A stretch of DNA of 64,000 bases from Struthio camelus (Eukaryota > Chordata > Aves > Struthioniformes > Struthionidae), in contig NC_090952.1 in NCBI RefSeq assembly GCF_040807025.1, positions 2,294,001-2,358,000 on the forward strand, given 5' to 3'. The position numbers were made by a program, and so were the translations under genes. How positions within the stretch are numbered: position 1 is the stretch's first letter; every line of letters starts with the position of its first letter. This document shows positions 24,440-36,290 of this stretch, one piece after another. The notes below the pieces were generated by a model. That model searched no databases. It was not told the DNA's origin and saw only the letters and a program-made list of their open reading frames with translations.

Positions 24440-25438
24440 TTGTCAGAAAAAACAGAAGAGGGTAAGGGTATGGGAAGAGCATCTGCTTCATTAAGGTTAT
24501 CAGAGCAAGGACCTTTTCAGTTCAAAGGGAGTCATAAGAATCAGGGAAAGCCATAAAGGAAACACACAGAGACAAACTTGATAGCCATAATGAAGCCAAT
24601 GACAAAGATTGAAACTCTTCAGCCGCTACTGATGGGCCATTAAGAAGCTACAGGCTTAGCTTTGGAGAGGACCAGCCTGGACTTCCTAACGGATAGGAAG
24701 GAAGAAGCAAGGAACATGAGGATTTTGGATAATCAAGGGAAGCCAGCTGGACTATACAAAACTTAAGGAAGTTTAGGGGAAGCGGATCTGAAGGAACAAG
24801 GGTGGATGGGGGAATAGAGATGAGGAGGGATAAAAGGGGCTAAAGGCATGTGAGCAGCCATGGGTCTCATCACAGTCTACACTATCATCACGGTCTACCC
24901 TATCTTCCTATCAAATCCTTTAATTATCTTTCCGTGTAGTCTCACTGTCTACCCTGTGTGTGAGTGCTGTTAAGGTCTAGGTGTCAGCATCTGGAGACAT
25001 AAGAGTGAGTGAATTCAGACCAGCAACTGAAGTCAGACCTGGGGTGATTGTGGCCCCCATGTCAGTAACAGGGGTGGGTAAGGGTCTCAGTGTCAGCAGC
25101 TGGAGGGACCAGGGGTCATGGGGCCTGGATGTCTGGTATGCCAGCACCTGGGGGACCAGCGTGTTTATATTTTCCCCTAATCTGGTGTGAGTGACTGGAT
25201 GAGTGAGTAATTTGCAAGCAAACTTCAAGTTGGACTAGCCAGTAAGAGGCCCAGGGCCTGGACATGGATATTAGGCGGGGTGAGAGCCTGTGTTGATATC
25301 TGAAGGATCCGTGAGTGTAGGGGTGCTTTTGAGACAAGTGTGTGAGTGCATGCATTTGCTTGCTAGCAAGCATCAAGCTGGAGGAATACCCTGGTCATGG
25401 AATCTGCCAGCGATGGTGGCCTATAACATTCCTTAACA
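24440..25438 (+). mobile_element. Possible solo LTR or unclassified interspersed repeat
   Basis: Directly after the CR1 tail lies about 1 kb that does not look like unique DNA. It has an LTR-like order: a purine-rich first half, a TATA-like GATAAAAGGGG at about 24829-24840, short CAGTCTACAC, CGGTCTACCC and CTGTCTACCC repeats (24874-24955), then a repetitive second half. In that second half GTGTCAGCATCTGGAG (near 24980) recurs as GTGTCAGCAGCTGGAG (near 25092), and GTGAGTG motifs recur. Outer limits are guesses: 24441 begins TGTCAG and 25438 ends TTAACA, but no matching target-site duplication was found. No gag, pol or env sequence is present. It could equally be a non-LTR lineage-specific repeat. 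Confidence 0.35.
25357..25372. repeat. 16-bp perfect palindrome
   Basis: TGCTTGCTAGCAAGCA is its own reverse complement. It lies near the 3' end of the LTR-like block at 24.4-25.4 kb and may be a feature of that repeat. Confidence 0.85.
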
Positions 25439-27338
25439 GAAATAGCCCTTCAGCTTACAAATAATAACAGCAATAATAGCAGGGGATAATAAAATTAGCA
25501 ATCCATCAGCTTTCTTCATCTCCAGATTGCCCTTCCTCATCAGTCATCACAGGCTAGGGCTCCAGCACATTACCCCTGTGCCAGGCCCCATGCATCAGCT
25601 GCTTTCAACTAGTCAAGGCATCCTGCATGTGTTCCAGCCTGGCTCCCTGCATCTGCCACTCCAACCAGAGGCTGCAGTTTCACTGAAACGCATTGCCAAC
25701 TGTGGGTCTTGATGCCGGGATTCTCCTCTTGCCTTCTGAGGCTGATCTCTAATGACTGCTGTGTGAGAAAGAAAGCTATCCTGGGATATCTTTGAAGATA
25801 TACCATGGTATGGGAGCCAGAGCAGTGTGGCAGTGTAGATGCACCTCTAGGCACTGTGTGTGACATGCTGGTAGCATACATATCCAGCATCACCAGAGCT
25901 CTCCACCACCACTTCTGAATAGGATTTGGGGAACCTGGCATCACAGGCACAAAGTCGGGAGAAATCTGGACAGGCAAGGCAAAGTATCTCCTATGCAGGA
26001 TATATAGCGGTGCCAGGTCTCCTAGACTGCAACTGTGCCATGCTGGGCAGGAGGGACCCATTGCAGTGGCCATAAAACATAAGGCTGTGAATAAAACATA
26101 AGGCTGTGCATGAGAAACACTGTCTAGAGGAATTTTTGCTACTTCAAAAAGCTTCATTAAATTCATGCTGGAAGAGAGAGATGCAAGTGACTCTGGTCTG
26201 AATATAACACTTACAGCTGTTTCCTTGGCTGTTTTATTAGTAGTGACCAGTGAAAAATGTGGATTATAAACAGATAATTCAGGTTACCTGAATCTATTTG
26301 CTCTGGCAAGGACATGGTCTGATGTAGTGGCTATCCTGGGTATCCCAGATAGAAAACATTTGTTAATGCCATTTAACGTAGTTGTTAAGACTCCTTCTAG
26401 CAACTCATCCAATTTGGCTTTTTTGGAATCCTTGTACAAATCAAGAGATTCAGGGCCTTTAAAGCTAACACAGAACAACCCTCACCAAAATCAGGAGGAG
26501 TTCTTTTGAAAATGCAGCCAGAGTGAGACAGAGCATTTGCTCTCCTAAAAAGCCTTCCCAGCAACATCATTGGCCTCTCCCAGCCTCTTCATGTTGTCAT
26601 TGATTTCTGTGTCTGTTGTTTTTCACTTTTCAAATGGGTTTTGAAACTCATCTTCTTTGAAAAATCCGTGTTTTAAGTACAAGAAGATATCCAGCAGAGT
26701 TGTATTTTGTCATCTTGGTAGCTTTTGTTGTGGATTCAAGTTTAAAATAAGTTTGGCTAAAAGAAAGCAACATATTTTGAAATACTTTGCGGGGAACTCA
26801 GGCGTAACTCCATTGCTGCTCCACTCCTCGCATGAACGAGTGACAACTCCAGTCTGTTACTGTCTTATCTTGTGCAGGTTTTCGTTCCATAGCTCACTCT
26901 CTACAGACACCCATGTGGTCTGTGCAGAAGTGTGAAGGGTTTTTTTTTTTTCTGACATCAGTGAATTGGGTCCTTCCTATTACTCTCTTAAAGTCATTCA
27001 GGGAGGTGGTGGGTTTTGTATCAGTGTCTGCATAGGAGACCTTCTAGATATTGAAGGAAGCAATACTTCCAAACACATCACAGTTCCCAGATGTAGAAGT
27101 GGAATGTACCAGTCTTTTGCTGCAGTTTATATTTTAGCTCTAATTGTCCCTTCATAGTTTGCTACCACTGGGTAAAAGATACCTGTTAAAAACTTGATTT
27201 CTTGAGAAAGGCCAAGCTGGTTTGGAAAGTCCTCAGGGAAGCAGTACTCTGCATTTGGACAAGCTCGCCTCTGTGTTCAGCAGCACATGCTCGTCTCCCA
27301 GTGCTGGGCATGTTGAGTCACAGTACAAAACACTAACT
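25439..27338. other. Gene-free stretch
   Basis: No gene is supported. It contains the 19-bp tandem duplication at 26072 and a T run at 26939-26951. The interval 26150-27180 is AT-richer and its origin is unclear. Confidence 0.5.
26072..26109. repeat. Two-copy 19-bp tandem duplication
   Basis: The unit ATAAAACATAAGGCTGTGA is present twice in a row (26072-26090 and 26091-26109), the second copy differing only at its end. It looks like a recent slippage or repair duplication. Confidence 0.9.
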
Positions 27339-27377
27339 TGTGTGTGTGTCTGTGTGTGTGCGCGTGCGTGTGCGTGC
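27339..27377. repeat. TG/CG microsatellite
   Basis: A (TG)n tract runs into GCGCGTGCGTGTGCGTGC. From 27351 to 27377 purines and pyrimidines alternate strictly and include CG steps, which favours Z-DNA. It is likely polymorphic in length. Confidence 0.95.
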
Positions 27378-29307
27378 TTACATGTGGGTACAAACGTCCC
27401 GCTGTTCCCAGTGCATTGCCATCTGGGCTAGTGAATGACTGCTATCTAAGTATTAGCCCCAAAAGTTCCCAGCCATGCCCAGGGCAGCTATGAGAGAGAT
27501 GTGCTCCTCGTCTCTCTCCTGGGATACAGACTGCAGGAAGGGCTGTGTGACATTTCCTAGCTTTCCACACAAATACCAACGGGACTGAAATGGCTCCTGC
27601 CTTGGTGAAAAGGTCACACAGCCAATTTAACAGCATTTCAGAGACGACAGCCCCCACTGTCCATCCTATCCCTGTGCTTTTTGGCCCAGCACCAGCAGAA
27701 GGTAATATCCAGTCCAGCTCACTGGGTTTCTGCTAGGATGCTAGTCTTTGAGGGACAGCTCATAGCCTGATTTGCTGTGGAGTAAGTAAATAGCTGGGGA
27801 CACAGTGTCTTAAACAACCCTCTCCTCTGGAGCTTGCTCAGTCAGCCCCAAGCCTTGTACAGAGCTGAGCGTAATTTGGCCATTCCACAACCCTGAAGCA
27901 ATGATGGACACGGTAACGCCAGTGCGTAGAAATGGGCTATCAGAGTCCTGGTGGACTATACAGCCTTCCTCTGCCCAGCTGCTGGCTGATATGTTAAGGC
28001 CATAAGAGAATGAAATCCCTGTTTTGGTGCCCTCTGAAAACCTGGCTGGGGCCCCCAGGGGGGCCACATCTACAGACTTAAAAGCTGACCTGGCAGATGT
28101 GTCCCGCGATAGCTGTGCAGCAGTACAACCCTTTCTTCTCTGCCTGGTGTGCAAGCAGTTTCAGTAGGCATCACAGCAAAGGGACAGACTGTCCTTTGAG
28201 GGCTTTTATGCTGGTATTACTGCATCCATTTTGCAAGCATGATTCTTGGAGGAAAAAGAATTCCAAGCCAAACTGAAATCCCTGTGCAAACCAATTGAAA
28301 GGCTGGGCCACAAAAAAGTTGTTCAGAAAACAGACGGACACTTTGGAGTGTGAGCGAGAGAGAGTGCCAAACAAGGCCTCATCTCAGACTGCCAGATGAA
28401 CTGCAAAAGAAGACTGCCAAAATCACCCTTGCAGCCAGCCCTGATGCTCACTTCTCCGTGTTAATGAGAGGAGAGGGGAGCTGTACCCTATGACCTGCAG
28501 AAATCTCTCCAAGGAACAAACATTGCCAAGGTGCTGCTCTGTCGAGCTGTCTTGAGGACATGGATGCAAACGAACCCATTCTGAGAGGAGACTGAGGGAC
28601 AGGAGAGGCAGGGCAGCATTTTCTCTCTCCTTCTCATTTTAAGATAATTAACATCTGGCTTACTCCGGCTGCAGTATCTACTGGTCTGATCTGCTCCACA
28701 GTGATTCTTTACATTACTCAGATACTAATGGCTGCTCAGAATATTTTTGTGGATGCATACATTACACTATTTGCCACTGATTTCTCCTTCTTTTCTCATA
28801 GGCTCTGTCAATGTCGACCCGAGGGTCAGTGCGTGTGAGGTACCTCTCTGGGAACCCTCTGTAAATACCAGGGAGGCATTATGAGTGAATGGCACAAATA
28901 TCAGGGATGGTGGTGCTCCCAGAAGTTAGGCTTAGCGCTTGTGCTCTCAGTAAGGCAAACCTTCAGTGTTGGATCGCTGGCAGGACTGGCCATGGGAGAT
29001 TGATTCCCATCTGCCAGGCATAGGTATGCCAGCTGCATACCCTGGGCAACCCTAGGTGGAGGAAAGTCTCATTGATATAGTAGGGATCAGTAGCAGTGCT
29101 GCATCTGGGGTAATGAATTATCATCCTCTCTCTCTCCTGATACCCTGGAAATATATTTACAAGCAGTAGAGGTGGCTCCTCTGGGGCATCTGCATGGATT
29201 TCCAGTCACCCAGCAAGTGCACAGGCTCTTTGCAAGCAGCGAGTTTCCACCATGACCTCCCTATGAGGAAAGCACAGGTCTCAGTGCTCAGTGCTCCCTT
29301 GCTAGGT
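27378..29307. other. Gene-free stretch with possible conserved block
   Basis: No gene was seen. About 28630-28770 (AAGATAATTAACATCTGG, CAGATACTAATGGCTGC) is AT-rich with GATA-like, homeodomain-like and E-box-like sites. It is a reasonable candidate for a conserved non-coding element, unproven here. Confidence 0.45.
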
Positions 29308-29414
29308 GGAGGAAAACTGAGGTGCAGAGAAGATGCAGGAAGGCTCCTGGCTGCAGCAAACCCAGATCTGGCCAGAACGGTAACACAGGATGCCTGCATC
29401 CCAGTCCTGTGCCA
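29308..29414 (-). mobile_element. MIR/CORE-type SINE remnant
   Basis: In reverse orientation this matches the body of a MIR-type tRNA-derived SINE. It starts with GGAAAACTGAGGTGCAGAGA (the complement of the CTCAGTTTCC 3' region), passes through GCAGCAAACCCAGATCTGG, and ends with GCATCCCAGTCCTGTGCC near the tRNA-like head. It is diverged and gapped, as expected for an element active before amniotes radiated. Alignment by eye only. Confidence 0.6.
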
Positions 29415-29840
29415 TCAAGGGCAGTGTGTCAGATCCCAGTTCAGGCTATGCCAAGCACCAGGTGCTTCAGAGGAGATATAAGCAATAGCTTACCCCTTGC
29501 CCAAACCCTACCATGAGGTATCCAGCAGGGACCAGTGTACCACCATAGTGCATCTATTATAGTTTTACCATACCAGGCCTGGGACATAGACCAGTCCTGT
29601 GTGGCCTCTATGTCTTCTCCTCACCCATCCCATCCCACCCCACCCTATCCTATCCCATTCCATCTGTCTGGCATGATGAGGAAAGCAATGAATTCCACTG
29701 CAAGCATCTACTCAATGTCAGTGAGGCCCCAGAGTGGCCTGGTGCCCCACCTCCTGCTGGACAAGCCTGAATTTGGCAAAATTTCCTCTGAGACAAAGTA
29801 AGCTCAGCTTACAGAATGATAATGCTGCTATTGTGGATAT
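29415..29840. repeat. Mostly unique DNA with a CCCAT/CCCAC pentamer tract
   Basis: The only structured part is about 29622-29664, where CCCAT, CCCAC and CCTAT pentamers follow one another. The rest shows no gene or mobile element. Confidence 0.7.
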
Positions 29841-30110
29841 TTAGACACTTTCAGACTCACTGTGGCTTATAAACAAATATTCATTATTAATTTTATTCCC
29901 TCTCTGGTGCCAGAGTGCACAGGATAAATCAGTGCCGTTCTGTGATAAAGGCTCATGGAGCCAATCTGTAGCCTTGCCTGAGATTTATGCCCCTTTAAAA
30001 ACAAAGATCCTGACAAAGAGAGAGATTTCCTGGCACAGAACAACTCAGTTTAATTAGAGAAATGATTCACGTTTTCAATCACAATTTAATACAAGGCCCT
30101 TTACAGTGAG
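29841..30110. promoter_or_regulatory. Candidate conserved non-coding element (SOX/homeodomain sites)
   Basis: This AT-rich block holds CAAATATTCATTATTAATTT, a SOX-type AACAAAG at 30000-30006, and AGTTTAATTAGAG and CACAATTTAATAC homeodomain-type motifs. It also contains CCTTTAAAAACAAAG. It has no open frame of note and no repeat signature. Its complexity and motif density resemble vertebrate developmental enhancers. Function is inferred from motifs alone. Confidence 0.4.
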
Positions 30111-31210
30111 CAGTAAAACAGGAGCCTGTAGGTCTGCCAGGCCCTTGAAAACAAACCTATCTTGGGTCGCTCGGCAGAGGTACTGTCTGTGCAATAGGCT
30201 CCTCTGCAGGAAGAAAGCCACTGTGCTGAGACGTTCAGCTGCGCCCAGGCACTTGTGTAGCTTCACCTGGGGAATCCATAATCTTTTCCCTGCTGATACA
30301 GTGCAAGACCTACCTGTGCCCCCAAGGGACAGCATCAGCACCGAAAGGGAAGTCTCCCCCATTCCCTGTCCAGCCAGCATGCTTCAGTCCTGGGCTGCTC
30401 CAGGGAAGAGCTTTGCTCCCTAGATCCTATTCTTTGGTCTCCAGCTTCTCCACAGAGCCTGCCAGCAGGAGGCCAGGGACTCCGCTGTGGGCCACTACCC
30501 TCCCACATCAGCTTCCCCCAGCCCCCAAGCTCAGTGCGGTTTGGGAACCTGCAGGAGTCTGGCTCCCACATTTGTGCCTTCCTGACTGCGGCTAGCATTA
30601 GCAATGCCCTGGGGATGGGAAGGCCAAGTGAGCAGGGATTTTGACCCTCTCACCCTACTCAGCCCAGAGGGAGCAGCACAGCAGAACCCAGCCACTCTGA
30701 GCATCCCTAGGTTGAACTGATGCTTACGGAAAAGCACAGCCAAGCTTCCAAGGCCATGGAGGTCTTCACACAGGAGGTGGGTGTCTTGTGTGAGGCAGCA
30801 CTAGAAATCAAGGGTCTGGCCCTAATTCAGCTGCAAAGTAGGAGCAAGAGCTCCTCCTGAGGGACTAACAAATGATGAAGCACTCTTACGCTGAGGTGGT
30901 CCCTGAGAAACAGAGCTCCAGACAATCCCATGGAACAGATCCCATTCCTAGCACATAGTCCTTGGACTTGTGTTCAACCAGTGCAGGACAGGCATCAAGG
31001 GCACAAACCAGCCAAGACAGGGACCCAACCTGGCATCACCACCCCTCCCCCACAACTTGGCATCTCATTGAGCAAGTGAGAGAGAGCTCGGGCAGGGAAT
31101 GAGGTGAGCTACCAGCCTCACACACGTGTTTCAGTGGCATTTACAAGCCGTGACTGTCTAGACAGTTTCCAAGAGCCAGAAGATGCCTTGCGCACTGCAG
31201 CCCCTGCTAT
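30111..31210. other. Gene-free stretch
   Basis: Nothing identifiable: GC-rich unique DNA with short unsupported frames on both strands. Confidence 0.55.
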
Positions 31211-31345
31211 CACATGCCGGGCATCAATTCAGAAATAAAACAGATGCAGCAAAGGCCCATAAAATTAATTAGCTCTCACTTTAAATTAAGCATCTCAAAT
31301 GGCTGTTTCATGGAGATTTAATTAAAAGCCTGAAAGTTACACTGT
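31211..31345. promoter_or_regulatory. Candidate conserved non-coding element (TAATTA sites)
   Basis: Within GC-richer DNA a 130-base AT-rich block carries TTAATTAG (31265-31272), CTTTAAATTAAGC and GATTTAATTAAAAG, all homeodomain-type cores. There is no coding frame and no repeat similarity. It looks like a long-range developmental regulatory element, but this needs cross-species alignment. Confidence 0.4.
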
Positions 31346-32959
31346 AAGCAATGACTGGAGCTGAGCCGGAGAGGATGAGATAGGCGTGGAGCTGGAGCCG
31401 ACACCAAGTCCTTGGCAGTGCTGAGCTGCCAGACAGGCAATGTGTCCAGCAGTGACTGCTGCATGATGATGAGTCTGATGAGTCTTCCTCCCAGGGTCAC
31501 TGTACCCGCCTCCCCGAGCCCCTCCGTGGACTGCAGGGGCATCTGCACCAAGAGCAGGGTGCAAGGTAGAGGTACCACCTGTGTGCCCAACTCAAAAAGC
31601 AGGGTGCTGGAGGGCCCAGCTGGGGCACACACATCCCAAAGGAGGCTGAGAGAGGGTATGCAGGAGGTAGCAGGCAAGCTGTTCTGCTGAGAGGGAGGAA
31701 CTTCTCTCAGAAAGCAAGGATTTCAGTTCTGCACCGATGCTTGTGCATGTCCCTGGGGCCCCAGCCCTCAGCGGCAGAGGATGTGGCACCTGGAGCATCA
31801 GGAATGGAATCCTCAGATGGGGAGTGATAGGGGCAGGATGTGCCCACTGGGCAGGACACCCCTTGCCCAGACCATAAAGCATGTCTCTCCATGCCATCTC
31901 CTGTCCCACTCACATCTCAGACACCCCTGGGGTGAATAGATCACCCTGACCATCATCAAGGTGGAGAAGGACCAGGCTAGGTTCAGTTCTGCATGAGACA
32001 TGCTGGGCCTATCTAGCAAGCCCTGAGGACCCTGAGGCTCTTTGAGGTGTCTGATACAGGGTGTCCCAACAGATGCTGCCGCCAGTACAGCAGGGTCAGG
32101 ACAGGCTCCATTCACACTGCTGTGCCCGGGTTATGCACCGGCAATTAGTAGGCATTGCTGAATGACCACCAGCCAAGGCAGCCCTCGTATCAGTGAGACA
32201 TGCACTGTCAAATGGGAATACTTCTCTCCACGCTCTACCAACTTGTTTCTTGTAGCTTGGCCTCTACCGGGCTTCATATGGCCACAGCAGCATCCCAGAC
32301 TGCAATGGTTTTATGTTCATGGTTTCAGCATGCCAAACACTCAAGATTGATGCTAACGGGGAGGACAGACTGGAGAAGGAAGGGAAGGAAGTTATTTCCA
32401 TCTCTGAAGAGCCTTGAGGTTGCTTAGCAATGTATCCAAGCAACACCCCTTTCTGATTAAAGAGTTGCCTTCTGCCCTTCTCCAACACTCCAGCCTCTAG
32501 GTCCTTGGTGAGTTTGAGACAGGATACTGGGAGCACAGCAGCAGCAGTAACACTCTGCAAAAAAAAATCTCTTTTTCGCAGTCAAGCTTGCTTCTCCCCC
32601 GGCACCCTCTATAAAGCACCATTGAATAGTAAAAGGTATACTAAGGCTTGGGGTACCGAAGACTTGTTTTCCACTGGAGAACAGACAGGCCTTAAAATTC
32701 AGCAGCTCTGAAGCATGAGTGCAAAGACCCTCTTCCTGAACCTAGCCAGATCTGTACCTTCACTGTAGTCTCGCAACCCTTGGAGTCAGGGACCTTCTTG
32801 TTCAGTTTGTTCCTGTTGGTGATAAAGGTGCTAGGCCCAGACCAATCCTCAGATAACCTCAGCCCTGTAATAATCCTGGGACTGAAGGCTTCATCATCCT
32901 GTGGAGAGGACTTTCTACCTACAAAGACATTCTACAGCCTATTTCATCCTATCTTTGGA

Positions 32960-32981
32960 GCCCGTACTCCAAAGTACGGGC
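32960..32981. repeat. 9-bp stem, 4-base loop hairpin
   Basis: GCCCGTACT (32960-32968) and AGTACGGGC (32973-32981) pair perfectly around the loop CCAA. The stem contains a CG in each arm, in a CpG-poor region. Confidence 0.85.
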
Positions 32982-33162
32982 CCAGAGGCAGTGCCTGGGA
33001 GACAGGTACATCTCTGAATGGCTGCACAACCTGGCTAAGCTATTTTCTGCTGTGCTTTGGTGTCATGGGCTAATTTGAATGCCCTCATTACTTGCATGTA
33101 AAGCCTACAGGATGTAGAGTAAAAGCTAGGCTGCAGCAGACAGCCTGGGATATTTTTAGTTT

Positions 33163-33195
33163 GGGGACCAAACAGGGACCAAACAGGGACCAGGG
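33163..33195. repeat. 11-bp tandem repeat, three copies
   Basis: GGGACCAAACA is repeated with an 11-base period, the third copy being partial (GGGACCAGGGA). Confidence 0.9.
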
Positions 33196-33228
33196 AGGGT
33201 GCCTTTCCTCTCCATGTCTGCTATCATG

Positions 33229-33320
33229 CTGAGAATCACAGGGTCACCTGCCTCTCATGTTGCTGCCCAAGAAAAGTAGTTCTTTTAGGGTAGGAAAGGA
33301 CCTTTCCCAATTTCCCAGGG
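33229..33320 (-). mobile_element. Possible CR1 3'-end scrap
   Basis: GAATCACAGGGTCAC is followed, after an interruption, by TCTTTTAGGGTAGGAAAGGAC and CTTT. This resembles the reverse complement of a CR1 3' end, where tail units precede TTTAGGTTGGAAAAGACC. The match is short and interrupted, so it may be chance. Confidence 0.3.
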
Positions 33321-35999
33321 CTGCCCAATCTTCTGCTAGGTGCTAGGCATCACGAGGACGCACTGCCTTGGCCATACTGGCATAACCCTGGCATTATTCT
33401 GGCCAGACTGACAAACACCATCCCAAAAGCAAGAGAGCTTGTTTTTCTGAATCCCAAACTGAAGAGATTGATTGCTAGTTTTAGTGATGCACTGCTAACA
33501 CAGAAACCATCCCTTCCAAGGCCTGACAGCTCCTTGGACTTCCAAGAGGTTCTTTCTACCAGCTGAGATTTGCTCCTTAGTAGAAACCCCACATTGGGTG
33601 AATAGACTCGGACTGGGGGAGAAGCTCTTTGATGTCTACCTGGGGAGTCCTGTCAAAGCTCAAACCACTGCAAGGCTTTCCTGTATTATGTAAACTTGAT
33701 GCTTAAGCTATTACTTTTAACATTTCTCCCAGGAGAGCACTGATGCTGGAGTCTTGCTGCTTCTTGTCATATTATTTTCGGGAGAGGGAAGAGGAGTTTG
33801 AATTTAAATAATGAGGCTTTGACAGGAAAGCATCCTGCCTCGCTTTCTTGCTTTTTATTGAAGACTATTCCTTACCCGAGGAGCAGGTGAAGAGACCCTG
33901 GGCTACAAACTGGCTGCTTGAAGCTGGAGAAGATAAGCAAGGGAAATCTTGCTCAGGATCATAAGACCAAAAGGTCAGGGTGTAGTGCTCCCTCCCACTG
34001 TTTCACACGTAGCTCTTAGCCATAAAGAAGGCCACTCACATACGACAGACTCAAAAGGCATTAAGTGTGCATGTCTCACCATTATGTAATGGCTCATTTA
34101 TCTTAACTGTATTAAACTTACAACTTATTTTATCTCCTTCATGAACTATTTAAACTGCTTATTTTTTGTTTTGCCCCAACTTTCCGATTAACAATTCCTA
34201 GCTGTTAAAACAGTACTCCATTAACAGTAGTTGTTACCTGGCTTATTTTTCACTACAAATGTTCAGCCACATACTGTTACTGCTGTGCCAATACTGTCAG
34301 TGCACCAGTTATTTCTGCAGCGCTTTGGGGGCACTCATGATTCCTGCACAGTCATAGCCTATCCGAACTATGTGAGTAGCTCCACCATCAGCCTGCCTTT
34401 TCTAGGCTGCTTACAGATTTTTAGTTCGCATAGCGAGCTGTTAAAGGCGATGTTCTCCTCAGTTTTCTCTAATCCCCTTAGACTTACATTCAGTTCAAGA
34501 AAGCCCATTAATTTGTACCTGAAGCTCAGTGACATTCCCACAGGAATACTGCCGAAGGATCTACACAGTCCCAAGCAGGATCAGAAATCACAGTGGGAGC
34601 ATGAGTTTCTGTGCGAGGCTGTAGCGACATCAGGTTCCTGTCACTCCAACAGCTTCTTCCCTCTAAATTTCCTTCCCTGTTTCTCCTTGGGGGCTAGTTT
34701 CATGACCTGAAAAACATGGAAACAAGTGTCCCTGGCTCCCAGCAGTACCAGCTCCCTGCCTTACTCCACACTGCCCTAGATTCTCCTAGCCCTTGCCATC
34801 CTTGTCTCTGGATTGCTCTTCATTTTTCTGTCAGTTCTTCTTACCCCATTGCTCTGGACAAGTTAGTAGTGTTTCAGGTTTTAAATCTCTCTCTGCTTGT
34901 GCGTGTTCAGAAGTCTGCTCTTCCCTTCCTGCTCTCCTCATGTGCCACACAGTGGAGCTAATCCCCAGAATAATCTTTAGGACATTTCACCAGATGCAAA
35001 GATGTTTGCAAACATCATCCTCTCAGGTCAAAGACCAGTTCCCTTCCAAAGTCCTCTGGGCTTTGCCTCCTCTGCAATTGGAACTGCAGCATCCTGCATA
35101 CACTGGAAACATCCCAAGGGGGATTTTGTGTTCATATGAGTTTCTGCAGTCAACAAGCTGAGACCTGCCTTTCCCTTCCAAAGTTCAAAACTGCCAGAGA
35201 GGCGCGAAATGCCTGAGATGATCAGGGCAGGGTGTCATGCTTACTCCTATGACCAAATGCGCACTTATGTCAGCTAGCAAGATGTATCTTTACACCAGAA
35301 GCTACAGAAAACCCTGAAATATATTTGGTTTTAAGGATTATTCGCCTACTATGTCTACAAGTGGCTACCACAGAGACTGCAGCAGACATGCTTTTGTTAA
35401 GTCTACATTAGTTAGAATCAAAGGCCCATCAGGCTGCTTTAAGGGCCAAATCAGGGAATCATTTACTCTATTGTATCTTTGCCTCTTACTTGATCACTTG
35501 TCCTTTTGCTGCTCGGCACTGTGCCCACCACTCCTGGGGGAGCTTTCAGCAGTGCTACGTTGTCTGCAGCAGGAAATGCCCTGTACCCTGATGGCCTGGT
35601 CTTCAGTGACTGCCATTTTATTTGATCTGTCGTTTTATTTGATCCCCAAGTAGTGATCAGCCATGTTAAGATCTCATCAGGCTGAGAAAAGAGCAGCCTG
35701 GATTCAGCCACCAGGTAGCACAAGCAAACTCCCTCTATATCTCTCAGCTCCCCGGACACTCCAGAAAGCACGTCCCTTTGTCTGCTCCCCACAAGCTCTC
35801 CGTCAAGTTCACCCCAAACTCCTGCTCCTCTGCTTGGTGCAAGCCAGCCCAACTTCCCTCTCTTGGTGGCACTGGTGGCTCAGCACTGGGGACTTGCTGC
35901 CATCCAGTGGCTGCCGCAGACAGTGATGGAGACCTGGATTCACCCAGTCAGGTCACTCTCTTGGCTCCCAGGCTTCCCACATGAAAATCACAGGCAGGA

Positions 36000-36290
36000 A
36001 AGTATGTGTGTGCTCCCATGCATGTGTGAGCGTTTGCACACAGATGAGTGTCTGCAAGTGTGTGTGTTCATTTGTGTCTGCATCTAGGTGTGCGGGCACT
36101 GTTTGTGGGTTTATATGTTTGTGTGCGTCTGAGCAGGTGTGTGAGAAAGGACATGGTTCAGTCTGAGCAGGCCGTGCAAGTGGCTGATGCAGCTACTGTG
36201 TGCACGTGAGAGAGGATCTGTGCACGTTCATGTGGATGCACATGTGCTGGGAGGACCGTGCATGTGTGCACATGTGGCGGGTGTGTTAGC
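36000..36290. repeat. Degenerate TG-rich tract
   Basis: About 290 bases are dominated by GTGTGT, GCATGTGTG and GTGCACATGTG words in imperfect array, including palindromic GTGCAC and CACATGTG steps. It looks like an old, decayed (TG)n microsatellite. Confidence 0.75.

Larger units (their letters stand above)
31346..35999. other. Gene-free stretch
   Basis: No gene is supported, although frames up to 159 codons exist (for example 34231-34710). Small structures inside it (hairpin at 32960, 11-bp repeat at 33163, possible CR1 scrap at 33229) are listed separately. The part at 33680-34230 is AT-rich, with GAATTTAAATAATGAGG and TTTGACAGG motifs. Confidence 0.5.

Noticed and set aside
34231..34710. 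159-codon open frame
   Set aside because: Low-complexity Ser/Leu/Phe translation, with no domain, splice sites or CpG signal.
36000..36290. TG-rich tract as a CRISPR-like or satellite array
   Set aside because: There are no regular repeat and spacer lengths; it is a decayed dinucleotide microsatellite.
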